NCBI GenBank assembly: GCA_023213395.1
Contig: CM041465.1
Location: forward strand, 198,097,741-198,161,740
From: Cycas panzhihuaensis
Taxonomy: Eukaryota; Cycadophyta
Length of the DNA stretch: 64,000 nt
Direction: 5' to 3'
The notes below the pieces were generated by a model. The model saw only the letters and a list, made by a program, of their open reading frames with translations. It was not told the origin of the DNA and did no database searches. The position numbers and the translations under genes are program-made. Shown here piece after piece: positions 47,287 through 57,619 of this stretch. Every line of letters begins with the position of its first letter. Position 1 is the first letter of the stretch.

Positions 47287-48170
47287 CCACTCTATATTCT
47301 CTTGCCCCTTGGTTATAAACTTTTGTGAAACTTACAAAAGTTACGTGTTATAACTTCTATGACATTGGCAAAGTTTGTAACATTTTTTGCTATCATTGCT
47401 TGTATTCTTAGAAGCTAGTTTACATTTGTTCCTCGCTTTCATCATAGTACTTAGGGGTAGCATGGAGCACCTTTGATTTAGAGGGTTAACCATTCCTAGG
47501 CTAACCACCCTTCCTCTTTCTCTCTCCCCCCTTCTCCCACATTGCATACCAAATAACATATGAAGCATAAAGAGTGATATTGGTGTTAAATATATTTCTT
47601 TTAATTATGATAGTTGTATCATGTCACTTTTCGTATTGCATATATGTCTTATATATATTTGGTGCCCCTTAGGAAAGGGCACACTCCATTGGTTGCAAGT
47701 TTTTCTTTTGCACTTGGAGGATAAGGGGACTTCATCCCAGGTATGTTTCCCTTTCTTTCAATAGTTACTTTCTTTTGCTCTCAAAGTTATAAAGTGGAGT
47801 TGCAATAGTCTTTACCTTTCCTTGTGCTATATTTTCTCTTTTTCTTTTTTATTTTGGGGAAGGTAGGGAAGCCCCCTTCTTTGTCAGCACTCCTTCCATC
47901 ATGCCATCTGTGGTTAGGAGAAGGGTGAAGATCGCAAGCGTGGTGAGGGAAGTGCTACTTTGGCTACCATATTCCAGGTACACCTCCCTTGTGCTAGTCT
48001 TCTTCTCCTTATCTCTTTGCCCCCTCTTTCAAATATCATTTAGGCAAAAAAGAAAGAAAAGGATTGGTTTGGATCTCTTGTATTTCACTTATTTATTTTT
48101 TTAGAAAAGCTCATATAGTAGAAATCTAGGCACTTGCATGCTTGTGCCTCTCCCATTTCGTTGCATCGTC
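47287..48170 (+). repeat. 884-base tandem duplication in Tat C 3' LTR, copy 1
   Basis: From CCACTCTATATTCTC to TTGCATCGTC. Corresponds to about 18256-19128 of the 5' LTR, present there once. Confidence 0.85.
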
Positions 48171-49053
48171 CCACTCTATAGTCTCTTGTCCCTTGGTTCT
48201 AAACTTTTATGAAACTTATAAAAGTTGCGTGTTGCAACTTCTGTGACATTGGTAAAGTTTGCAACACTTCTTGCCGTCATTGCTTGTATTCTTAGAAGTT
48301 GGTTTACATTTGTTCCTCCCTTTTATCCTAGTACTTGGGGGTAGCATGGAGCACCTTTGATTTAGAGGGTTAGCCATTCTGAGGCTAACCACCCTTCCTC
48401 TTTCTCTCTCCTCCCTTCTCCCATATTGCATACCAAATAACATATGAAGCATAAAGAGTGATATTGGTGTTAAATATATTTCTTTTAATTATGATAGTTG
48501 TATCCTATCACTTTATGTATTGCATATCTATCCTATATATATTTGGTGCCCCTTAGGAAAAGGCACATCCCGTCGGTTGTAGGTTTTTCTTTTGTGCTTA
48601 GAGGATAAGGGGACTTCATCCCAGGTATGTTTCCCTTTCTTTCAATAGTTACTTTCTTTTGCTCTCAAAGTTATAAAGTGGAGTTTCAATAGCCTTTACC
48701 TTTCCTTGTGCTATATTTCCTTTTTTCTTTTTGATTTTGGGGAAGGTAGGGAAGCCCCCTTCTTCGTTGGCACTCCTTCCATCATGCCATCTGCGGTTAG
48801 GAGAAGGGTGAAGATCATAAGCATGGTGAGGGAAGTGCTACTTTGGCCACCACATTCTAGGTACACCTTCCTTGTGCTAGCCTTCTTCTCCTTGTCTCTT
48901 TGCCCCCTCTTTCAAATATCATTTAGATAAAAAGGAAAGAAAAGGATTGGTTTGGATCTCTTGCATTTCACTTACTTGTTTTTTTGGCAAAGCTCATATA
49001 GTAGAAATCTAGGCACTTGCATGCATCTGCCCCTCCCATTTCATTGCATCGTC
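48171..49053 (+). repeat. 884-base tandem duplication in Tat C 3' LTR, copy 2
   Basis: From CCACTCTATAGTCTC to TTGCATCGTC. The two copies now differ at scattered positions, so the duplication is not recent. Confidence 0.85.
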
Positions 49054-50079
49054 ACTGAGTAACCTTGCACTTTTTTATATGAGCTTTGTATCATATAGTG
49101 ATCTCTTGATCTCTCTTTCTTGTATTTAAAAAAGACAAATATAGTGAGGTTGCATGCATAAGTAAATGAGAGATAGAGATTTGCATTAATTTTTTGGCCT
49201 TAGAAAATAATTTCTTTTAAACATAAACATACAACATTACCATAAATATCACACTCTCACTTTGCATTTCTTTACCATATATGAAAACAAAGATAAACAC
49301 AAAGACAACCCTTTTTGTTGACTCACCACTCCTAGAATCCTCTTTAGGTTTGGCCCCTTGAGAGCACCTCCTCTTAAGGTCATTTGCTTTGTTTTTCTTG
49401 TCTCTCTAAGCTAGACCATTCTTGTTTAGTCTTTAAGTCAATGCCTAGCTTGTGAAACCAGACACCATCTCTACCACTCATGTAGCAAGCTGCCTTAGGC
49501 TTATGTGTGTGTTTCTCCTCTTTTCTTATTAAGGATCATCCCTTTCATAATGCCTTTATACGAGGAGCCATTCCCTTACCTCTTTCCTCCCTTCTTCGGC
49601 CATTTAAGGATGGGAGGGCCTCTTCTGAGGTTACTCAGGAAACCAAGGAGATCCTTTGTCTATCCACCACTCTAGATCAAGGAAGAGTTACCTCAAAGGA
49701 GTTTGTACGCCATTGGCAAGTCCCAATCCTACATTTTGATGCACGGATGTCCTTTGTGGGTGATTTCCTTTACTTATCATCGTAGGTCCATAGCCGCCTA
49801 AAACCATTAGTTGTTTGGCTTGATCTCATTCAAGTGTAGCAACCCCCCCTAGAGGTGCAATTCCAACACCTCAAGAAGCCCCGCAAATAAAAGGGACAAG
49901 GATGTGAAAAAAGGTTTCATTTTCATGGGCCTCTCAAGAGATATGGAGCCTTTCTACCTGAGTAGCAAGACTTCACTACCCTATGTGAGCACATGCTAAG
50001 AGACTTGATTATTGGATCGAGATGAGGAGACAACCAATGAGACCAAGACGACAAGATGGTAGCGATTAGACCAGACCCA

Positions 50080-50551
50080 ATGAGTGGATCATACCCTAAT
50101 CTTTTCATTTCGTCACTTGAATTTAATTTCTTATTTTACAAATTTTGGGCCCTATAAGGGCCATGAGGACCCCTTGGAGCTTAGTAGAGGCCCTGGAAAG
50201 GGGAGGACTATGGCATTAGGTAACCTTAGTCCTAGTGGACAAAGTTAGACCCACCTAGATAAAGTTTTTCAGATTTTTAGGGCCACGCACCCCCCCCATA
50301 GTATTTATCACGGTGCCATGAAGTTTGTGGCAAGGCCTGCTGAGGGTCCAAAAACTTTCAGCAGGCCCACATTAGTATCTGCAGTACCACAAATATTGAT
50401 GTGAGGTAGAGGCCAAGTAAGGAAAGAAAAAAAAAATTAATTAGACTGGATGGATTTGCCTAGTTTGAGTAGCTTAAACCATCTAGAGAGAGGATTAGAC
50501 AAGGCAATGAGGTCTATGTAAGTCAGTAACTAGTGATTTTATGGTTTTTAG
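50080..50551 (+). other. predicted intron 1 of antisense PMD gene (B)
   Basis: 472 bases between the former donor at 50080 and GGTTTTTAG at 50551; phase 0, matching A and C. Confidence 0.6.
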
Positions 50552-50764
50552 GTTATTCTCATAGTTGACAATTGCGAGAATATTGGCATGGTGATGATGA
50601 GCTCCATTGAGATGATGATATGGCAGGAGATGAGCACCTTGCAGCACTGCAAGCTACTAATAGTGATTAGGATGCCATAGTATGTGTTTGATTAGAGGTT
50701 GTTGGTAGATATCATGTCTTATTAGGATAGGAGGAGGCATGTATTCCATCTCCCACAGGTGGTG

Positions 50765-50850
50765 GATGTTGTTAGCATGCCTAGGGACATTAAGAGGATC
50801 TTGGGCAGATGTTGTTATCATGCCTAGGGACATCAAGAGGATCTTGAGGG
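50765..50850 (+). repeat. 43-base tandem duplication inside the PMD exon of B
   Basis: Two units (50765-50807, 50808-50850) starting GATGTTGTTA, with four or fewer differences by eye. The length is not a multiple of three, so it shifts the PMD frame at its most conserved motif. Confidence 0.75.
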
Positions 50851-51897
50851 TGCCAACTAGGGGTACGTTAGCTTCCTTAGGTATTCTGCCAAGCATAGAT
50901 GCTACTCACAAGGGGGCATCCAGATTCTTTATATGGAGGAGATGATGGGATTGCTAAGGGATATCAGTACAGGCATTGGTCCTTTCTAGAGTTCCTTAGG
51001 TAAGGAAACTCATTACATTGGCTATTCTATTCTAGATATCACAGAAATAGAATTATGGAGATATATATGGAAGCTAGATGACCACCATCAGATGATGCAA
51101 GGTTGGGGAGAGATTTGACTGGGCTACTCTAATAACAGTTAACAACCATATTAGAGCAACTAAGAGAGGAGGTTTTTCATATTACACGCTACTCTAGTAC
51201 TGTTTCTTTGACCACTTTAAAGGAGTTGCTGCACTAGGAGGGCCCTATCCTATATTAGCTAGAGCTCTGATGGTCCATTGATGGCAAGCTTGATTTAAAG
51301 GTACCAAGGACTAAGTGCACATGAGGCATTCCATGATAGCCGCATCATTAGATCTCCTTACTCTTACAGACTACGCAGTGGACCCATACCAAGCGATCCA
51401 CTGGGAGAGTGATGAGGAGGGAGGAGAGCTGGAGGATAAACTAGATAATGAAAGAGGTGAGGATGGCGGTGATAGGGCAGGGCCATTAGGGCTAGTAGGA
51501 GGAGAGGCAAGGATAATAGGATGAGAGAGAGTTATCAGTAAGTTTCTAGCTGTAGTTATGGCCATGGCGGTAGTGGTAGAGATAGTGATAACTATAATAG
51601 ATAGAGGGGTCCTTGGCGAGAAGGGAGTAGAGAGAGGAGATACCTCAACTACTCACAAGGTAGGTAAAGAGGCAATACTAGGACTTTAGGAGGTAGAGGT
51701 GATAGTAGAGGGAGTAGCAATAGAGGAGGAGATCATACAAGAGGAGGGGTCAGCCATCGTAGGAGGTGAGACTCTCCCTCAATTCTAACTTTAGTTTTCG
51801 TTTAATCATTAATACTTCCTTTAATGCCTATGTTTGGATATGGTGATGCTTTTATGTATATTTTAGACTAATATATGTTGCTTATGGCTTGGCAAGA

Positions 51898-52850
51898 TGA
51901 TCTAGGAGGATCTACCATATGTTTACAAGAGGTGAAAAATGCTAGGAGGATCTACCATATGTCTACAAGAGGTAGAAAATGCTATGAGGATCTACCATAT
52001 GTCTATAGAAGGCAGAAAATATTAGGCATTGGAATAACTAAAAGAGATAGGGCCAAATGGTGTCAAACTAATATAAAACTTTGTGGAAAGGAAGAAGACA
52101 CATCCCATTACATTTGTGCAAAAGGTGGGGTTAAAAAAATATCATTTGATTGAATGGCAAGCCTTGTTTCATAGAAAATAGCTCGCATAGCCAGTAGAAA
52201 AATAGAAACTATATACTATTATTAAGTCAATGAAAATGGGACCAAATATATCCAAATGAGCTAAACTTTTAAAAAAGTAAAGGGGACATGTGTACCTATA
52301 TATGTACCAAATTTGAGCTGAATTGGAATTTGTTAGCCTTAGGTATCAAGCTATAAATTTTTAAAATTAAATGAATGCCACTTGGATAACATGCATTTAG
52401 TTGTTAGTGGTTGTACTTGCATGATTGCTACTTGTTAAACATGCATTTTAGGCTTCTTTTTATAAATTTAGTCCTCTTGAGCTTATTTATAATGTTGGAG
52501 ACTTGGTTCTTGTCTGTGAGAGATACTTGACTTGGGAGCATCATTGAGGAAGCACTTGGAGGGTTGGAGGCCCCCTTATGGTATAATTGTATCATCTATT
52601 TCTTGTAACTTGCTTATTCTTTTTCTAGTTATTTTCTCCACCATTAAATGGAGTTTTTTTCTTATTTAATAAAAGTATTATTCTCCCTACCTTAGAGCAA
52701 TAGGAAGTATGAATGATTTGGTATAGAATTTCCTTTTATGGGCTCATTCTTGTTTTGATGTTATTAGAAATTTTACACTAACACCCTAGGATCTCAAGGA
52801 GAAAGGTTGGTAATTGATTTCTTCACCAATTATGCTCTACTTTAGAATCA
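51898..52850 (+). repeat. 5' LTR of chromovirus II
   Basis: 953 bases, TGATCTAGG to AGAATCA. Compared with the 1054-base LTRs of chromovirus I it gains 80 bases by a triplicated 40-base unit and has lost other segments. Confidence 0.85.
51905..52024 (+). repeat. three tandem 40-base units at the LTR start
   Basis: Units at 51905, 51945 and 51985, each starting with GGAGGATCTACCATATGT or TGAGGATCTACCATATGT. Chromovirus I LTRs have one such unit. Confidence 0.9.
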
Positions 52851-52856
52851 TATTTT

Positions 52857-52869
52857 TAGTATCAGAGCA
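52857..52869 (+). other. primer-binding site of chromovirus II (tRNA-iMet)
   Basis: TAGTATCAGAGCA, close to TGGTATCAGAGCC. Confidence 0.75.
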
Positions 52870-52984
52870 TGTGATCTTTATTGTAGGGACTTGAATAGTA
52901 CAGATAAGGAAAGGATACTAAGGGAAAGGAGAAGTTTTTCTTGTGTTGTAATCACTAAGAAGACAAAGAAAGAATCCAAGCACC

Positions 52985-53850
52985 GTGGCTAAAAAAGAAG
53001 ATGAAGAAATTATATTTGAGAAGCTTGAGAAGAACATAGAAGTCTTGATGCAAATGATGACCCAACTTCTATCTCTAGTTAAGGGAAAAGGCACAGAGAA
53101 GGAAGTTGAAGGAGGATACAAAAATGACCACAACCATGAAGAGGAAGAGGAGGAGACCTTAAATCACTCATTTGAAGAAAGCAAGGGTACTTCATCTCAT
53201 CAACCCTTTAAGGTGAAGGCAAAGTTGGACATTCCAACTTTCGATGGAGAGGTAAATGCTAAAAAGTTTGACCATTGGTTGCATAAACTTGAAACCTACT
53301 TCACAATTTATGCTTATAGTAATGCTCAAAAGCTTTCATTTGTTAGGCTTGAGTTGTGCAAACATGTATTGACATTGTGGAATACATATTTGAAGACTCA
53401 TGATGTATCTTCTTTTTCTTGGATGGATTTTAAGAAAGTAATAAAGAAGCAATACTACCCCATAGATCATGAGGAAGACCAATGGGTCACTTAGTAATAT
53501 TTACACCAAGGGAAAGGTGTATGTATCTAAGACTATACTTATTTATTTTTTAAGTATGGCATGTTACTTGGTATTAATATGGATGAACATAGCACTCTTA
53601 TGAAATTTATTAGAGGATTACATGATTACATAATGAAGGAACTAAAGCTTTTTAAGATTCAATCCATTAGAGAAGTATGTAAAATAGCTATTACAATAAA
53701 AAGTAAAAACAAGAAACCTACATTCATGTCTAAAGATTTTGCTTTTACTTCTAATAAGTATTAAAAAAATCCTAAATTCCACTCATCTAAAAGGCAAGAA
53801 GGAAAGAAGAAAATAACTAATTTTGTTAAAAGTTCTAACTATTGTGAGCA
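52985..53850 (+). pseudogene. chromovirus II gag
   Basis: Same protein as chromovirus I gag. The ATG has become GTG at 52985 (AKKEDEEIIFEKLEKNIE follows). The capsid core reads FDHWLHKLETYFTIY and FKKVIKKQYYP. Stops occur at about 53492 and 53535-53550, and the frame resumes as MLLGINMDEHSTLMKFIRG. The knuckle lies near 53838 (CEHCDISGH followed by VVVKY), again with Tyr for the last Cys. Confidence 0.85.
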
Positions 53851-54470
53851 TTGTGATATAAGTGGTCATGTTGTAGTAAAGTACTCAAAGTTGCATCCAG
53901 AGGTAAAGCCAAAGCATATCAAGGATATGAAATCAAGAAAGAAGGAAAAAGAGAAAGCGCTATTTTTTGAGGTGGAGCTTTAAAGTGAAGGAGAATAAGA
54001 GAAGGTTACTCTATTTATAAATTATGGAGATGATGCTACAAGGGAGGAATTATTTCACTTGAAGATTTGAGTAGGAAATAATGTTATTAGTGCTATTATA
54101 GATTTGGGGAGCCAAAAGAATTTGATCTTAAAAAATTTAGTAAAAAGCCTTGGGTTGGTAACTACTCCTCACCCTCACCAATATCCTCTTAGTTGGATCC
54201 ATAAAGATGTGGAAATGCAAATATCAAAGTAATGAACACTTAAAGTTTCCATCACTAATGCTTCCATTGATGAAGTGATATGTGATGTGGTACCATTAGA
54301 TATATACCATGTTGTACTTGGGAGTCGCTACTTGTGGGATCGAGATGCACTCTTCTATCAAAAGGATAGAAAGTATCAGTTGATGAAGAATAATAAGGGC
54401 TTCATCGTAAAGGCTACAAAGAAGTACTTGGATAAGATGACATTAATTTCAACTACTTAAGAAAAAAGGA
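53851..54470 (+). pseudogene. chromovirus II protease
   Basis: Active site AIIDLGSQKNLIL near 54090-54130, with DLG as in chromovirus I, and the end HVVLGSRYLWDRDALFY near 54310-54355, which shows that the stop at the same place in chromovirus I replaced a Trp. Several TAA/TAG codons interrupt it. Confidence 0.8.
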
Positions 54471-55441
54471 TGATCAATGCATGTGGTAAATTTATCATCT
54501 TAATGGTAAGGAGAAAAGAAGAGCCAAGAGATAAAGGAGGCCTTTCTACTCACACTCTTCTTATATCACCTAAACAAATGCCATAAATTGAGGAGTTGAA
54601 GAGAAGGTACGACATTCTATTTTAGCATGTTGATGGGCTACCACCAAAGAGAAAGATATACCATAAAATCACTCTTGTAGGAGATGTACCATTGCCTAAT
54701 GTTACTTTGTATAGGTACTCCATTGTAGAGAATAATGAGAGAAAGAGGCAAGTTGAGAAGTTACTTGATCAAGGGGTCATAAAACCTTCATGTTCACCTT
54801 GTGGGTCACCAATTGTCTTGGTGCCTAAGAAGAATGGAGGATGGAGAATGTCTATAGACTTTCATGCTTTGAATAAAATCATAATTAAAAATTGCTAAAC
54901 CTTGCCTCATATAGATGATTTATTTGATCAAATTTAGCATGCTTACTATTTTACTAAGTTGGATTTGAAAAGTGGTTATCATCAAGCTAGGGTCAAAGAA
55001 GAGGATATATGGAAGACAACCTTCAAAATAAAACAAGGACTTTTTGAATAGATAGTTATGCCTTTCAGATTGTGTAATGCTCCTACAACATTCATAAGGC
55101 TAATGAATGAAGTATTAAGGCCTTACTTGGATAATTTTATTGTTATTTATCTTGATGATATTTTAATTTTTAGCAATACATGGGAGGAACATTTACAGCA
55201 TATAGAAGAAGTTTTGAAGATTTTGGCTGAGTATCATTGGAAGCTTAATGTGAAGAAGTATAAATTTAGTAAGGAGAACTTGATCTTCTTGGGCTTTGTG
55301 GTTGGAGGAGAAAAGTTGAGTATTGATCTACTCAAGACTCAAGCCATCCTCAAATGGCCTAAGCCAACAAATACCACAGAGGTGAGAAGTTTTTTAGGAG
55401 CTTGTCAATACTTGAGAAAGTTTATTCTTCATTTCTTATAG
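54471..55441 (+). pseudogene. chromovirus II reverse transcriptase
   Basis: Reads [59 protein letters not shown] and the active site VIYLDDILIFS near 55145-55170, then LGFVVGGEKLSID and EVRSFLGACQYLRKFILHF. Stops lie near 54895, 54935, 55048 and 55439. Confidence 0.88.
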
Positions 55442-56380
55442 GTTGCAACACCTCTACATAGATTGACAAAAGTTAGTAAAAAGTTTACTTGGGGTTCCAA
55501 GGAGGAAGAAGCTTTTTTTCTTTTAAAGAAGAAAATTTGTGAAGCACCAGTTTTATTAATGCTAAATTTACAAAGGCCTTTTGAAGTAGAATTTGATGCA
55601 AGTGGAAATATGATTAGAGATATCCTTATTCAAGATGGGAAGCCTACTGCTTACCATTTGGAAGTCTTCACCTTTTAAGTGAAGAACTACCTAACATATA
55701 ATCAGGAAATATTTGCACTACATCACGAATGTAAGCATTGGAAGTCTTACTTACTTGGAAAAGAGGTTATAATTCATATTGATCATAAGCCTCTTCAATT
55801 TTTGTAAACCCAAAGTAAATTACAACAAGCAAGACACATGAAGTGGATGAGTTATTTACAATAATTCAATATTGTAATTAAGTATAAAAAGGGATCTACT
55901 AACAAAATTGTTGATATGTTTTCTAGACCACCTTGTTCTACTTCTTTTTCTTCTACCTTTGTTTGTTGTTCTCTTATGAGTTTGTAGGTGGACCCAATGC
56001 ATCATGAAGAGTACAGAGACCTATATCATGAAGATGAAGCCTTGAAATAAGAATTAGAGAACCTAGTGAAAGGAAGACCTTCCTAGCTTGCTTGGAAGGA
56101 TGGTCTACTTTTCAAAGGAGGGCAACTCTATGTTCCATCAAAAGGAGACAAGATCAAGTGGTTTAGAGAAGCCCATACTTCTAAAGTAGTTGGTCACTTT
56201 GGTATAGAGAAGACTTTATCAAACTTGAGAAGATATATTGTATGGCCAAAGATGCAAAATGATGTAAAAAAATATGTAAAAGGATGTGGAATATATACTA
56301 CTTCTAAGCCTTCTTCTAGAAAATTAGGATTGTATACACCACTTCCTATTCCCATTAGGCCTTAGGAAAGTATCTCCATT
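55442..56380 (+). pseudogene. chromovirus II RNase H and integrase zinc finger
   Basis: Reads KKFTWGSKEEEAFFLLKKKI without the two-base loss of chromovirus I, FEVEFDASGNMIRDILIQ (catalytic Asp kept), KPLQFL and, after stops, the integrase finger HTSKVVGHFGIEKTLSNLRR near 56170-56230 and the Pro-rich linker PLPIPIRP. Confidence 0.85.
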
Positions 56381-56614
56381 GATTTCTTAGGGGCACTTCC
56401 CATGACTAGGAAGGGACATGACTATCTCTTTCTTGTTGTAGATAGATTTAATAAGATGATATGTTTAATAACTTGTAAGAAGATAATCATAGGAGTAGGG
56501 GCAACTAATAATGAAGCTAAGTATCTTACTATTATAGGAGCCTTATCTAATATTTCTCACTTTTATCATAGACCTATTATTATATATGTAGACTCTCAGG
56601 TTGTAGTCTATTAA
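56381..56614 (+). pseudogene. fused frame: chromovirus integrase start joined to Tat extra RNase H
   Basis: An open frame of 70 residues from 56402. The first part (MTRKGHDYLFLVVDRFNKMI, CLITCKKIIIG) is chromovirus integrase. At about 56494 it changes without a stop to ATNNEAKYLTIIGALSN and RPIIIYVDSQVVVY, the Glu and Asp motifs of the extra RNase H. The join keeps frame. It could be a recombination or deletion joint; there is no duplication or element end at the seam. Confidence 0.8.
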
Positions 56615-56790
56615 TTAGTTGGGATGTATTAGGTTCACTCTCTATGACTCTTTCTTCTTCATCATCAAGCTTTATCACTATTGTCCTTCTTTTCTTTAGT
56701 TATCATCTAGTATATCCCTTGTTCTCTTAATTTTGAAGTTGATGCTCTTATTTCCTCTATCTTGGATGATCATTTTGGTTGACTTTCATC
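56494..56790 (+). pseudogene. extra archaeal-type RNase H of element D, 3' two-thirds
   Basis: Begins at the Glu motif (NNEAKY), continues with VDSQVVVYQLVGMYQVHSL, and after stops shows IPCSLNFEVDALISSILDDHFG, which holds the last catalytic Asp. The N-terminal Asp motif is missing because of the joint at 56494. It is followed at 56809-56840 by the sequence that in element C follows integrase. Confidence 0.75.
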
Positions 56791-57615
56791 TTTCTAGTTG
56801 GGGGCAGCTTGCTCTAGAACAAGTATAAACTACCACTTTGTAAAGAGCATAAACTATTAGTTTAGGAAGATATAGATCTAAGTAGCTTGAAGATTAAGAC
56901 GATCGGCAGAAGATTGAAATGGATAGACCTACATTGGAATCTTGGGCCATAGAGGATCTTGGTAAAGGGTAGGTCCCTAAAAGTTTCTTATCCTTGGAAG
57001 GAGCTAATGAGGAATCCAGTATACTTGGATGACTAGTTTTTTATTAAGTGAGATTAACTTTTCATTTGGTAAACAACTTATTTTCTTCATGATATATTAT
57101 ATAAATGTAGATTTCATTCTATGTTTATATAATCTATCGACAGTATGATGTGAGTTATATAAGTTTCTTTCAAGAGATTCATATCATTCCATCTTCTGCT
57201 TTTATAAACATGTTATCATTTATTTCATATGGTTTTATATTTATAAAAATAGAATAAATAAACCTTTCACCCATACCCTTTTATCTTTTGTTCATTTTCT
57301 TTCCTTCACTCTTTCTTGTAATCATTTTCTTTCCTAAATCACTTCATTCTAGAATGAGTATTAACTATCATGTACATATTACAATAAAAATCTAAAAAAT
57401 ATATATAACTATAAGAGAATAAAAAGGTGGAAAATGATAAAATGATTATACGTTTCTTTGAACTATCATACTGATGAATGTATCCCATGCTTAATCAAAA
57501 AGGGGAAATAAGGGGGAAACAGGGTTTAGAGTCAAGTATCTATATACAAGTTTTTTTAAAAGGAAGTGATCAATATTATATATAACAAAGAGATATAGTA
57601 CATATATCACTCATG
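56791..57615. other. element D spacer before the antisense PMD gene
   Basis: No gene. TATAAACTACCACTTTG near 56824 and CATAAACTATTAG near 56846 match the post-integrase motif of A and C. A purine-rich run (AAAAAGGGGAAATAAGGGGG) lies near 57498-57517. The rest is AT-rich. Confidence 0.45.
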
Positions 57616-57619
57616 TGAC

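Larger units (their letters stand above)
16795..49865 (+). mobile_element. Tat element C (Ty3/gypsy), full length with nested insertions
   Basis: Complete but decayed element with a 5' LTR (16795-19943), PBS, gag, protease, RT, RNase H, integrase, antisense PMD gene, extra RNase H, PPT and a 3' LTR (45845-49865). The target duplication is gcacc (16790-16794) against acacc (49866-49870), one mismatch. Removing chromovirus I and the copia element with their duplications leaves about 18.9 kb. It is inserted in element B, which resumes on both sides. The two LTRs differ at roughly a tenth of positions in the first 150 bases by eye, so the insertion is old. Confidence 0.9.
45845..49865 (+). repeat. 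3' LTR of Tat C, with an internal tandem duplication
   Basis: 4021 bases; the start is mutated (TTATTTCTTGG against TGTTTCCCAGC in the 5' LTR) and the end is GCAATTCCA. It is about 870 bases longer than the 5' LTR, fully explained by the tandem duplication at 47287-49053. Confidence 0.88.
49866..51897 (+). pseudogene. antisense PMD gene of Tat B (reads on + strand)
   Basis: Because element B lies on the minus strand, its antisense PMD gene reads forward here. The TATA-like box GCAAATAAAAGG is at 49883. Exon 1 starts at ATG 50056 (MVAIRPDP) and ends at a mutated donor (ATGAGT for GTGAGT). Exon 2 begins at 50552, in frame, with VILIVDNCENIGMVMM, then LLVDIM, RRRHVFHLPQ and MPRDIKRIL, continuing after a 43-base duplication as LRVPTRGTLASLGILPSIDA. 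The acidic C-terminal part (IHWESDEEGGELEDKLD) follows, then a GTGAGA donor at 51766. Exon 3 is cut off by chromovirus II at 51898. Confidence 0.75.
51898..56493 (+). mobile_element. chromovirus II (Ty3/gypsy), 3' truncated
   Basis: Related to chromovirus I along its whole length: 5' LTR (51898-52850), PBS, gag, protease, RT, RNase H and the start of integrase. It ends inside the integrase core at about 56493, where the sequence switches to an extra RNase H of the Tat type. No 3' LTR or PPT is seen. It is inserted in the antisense PMD gene of Tat B, within about two bases of the predicted intron 2/exon 3 junction. It carries more stops than chromovirus I. Confidence 0.88.
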
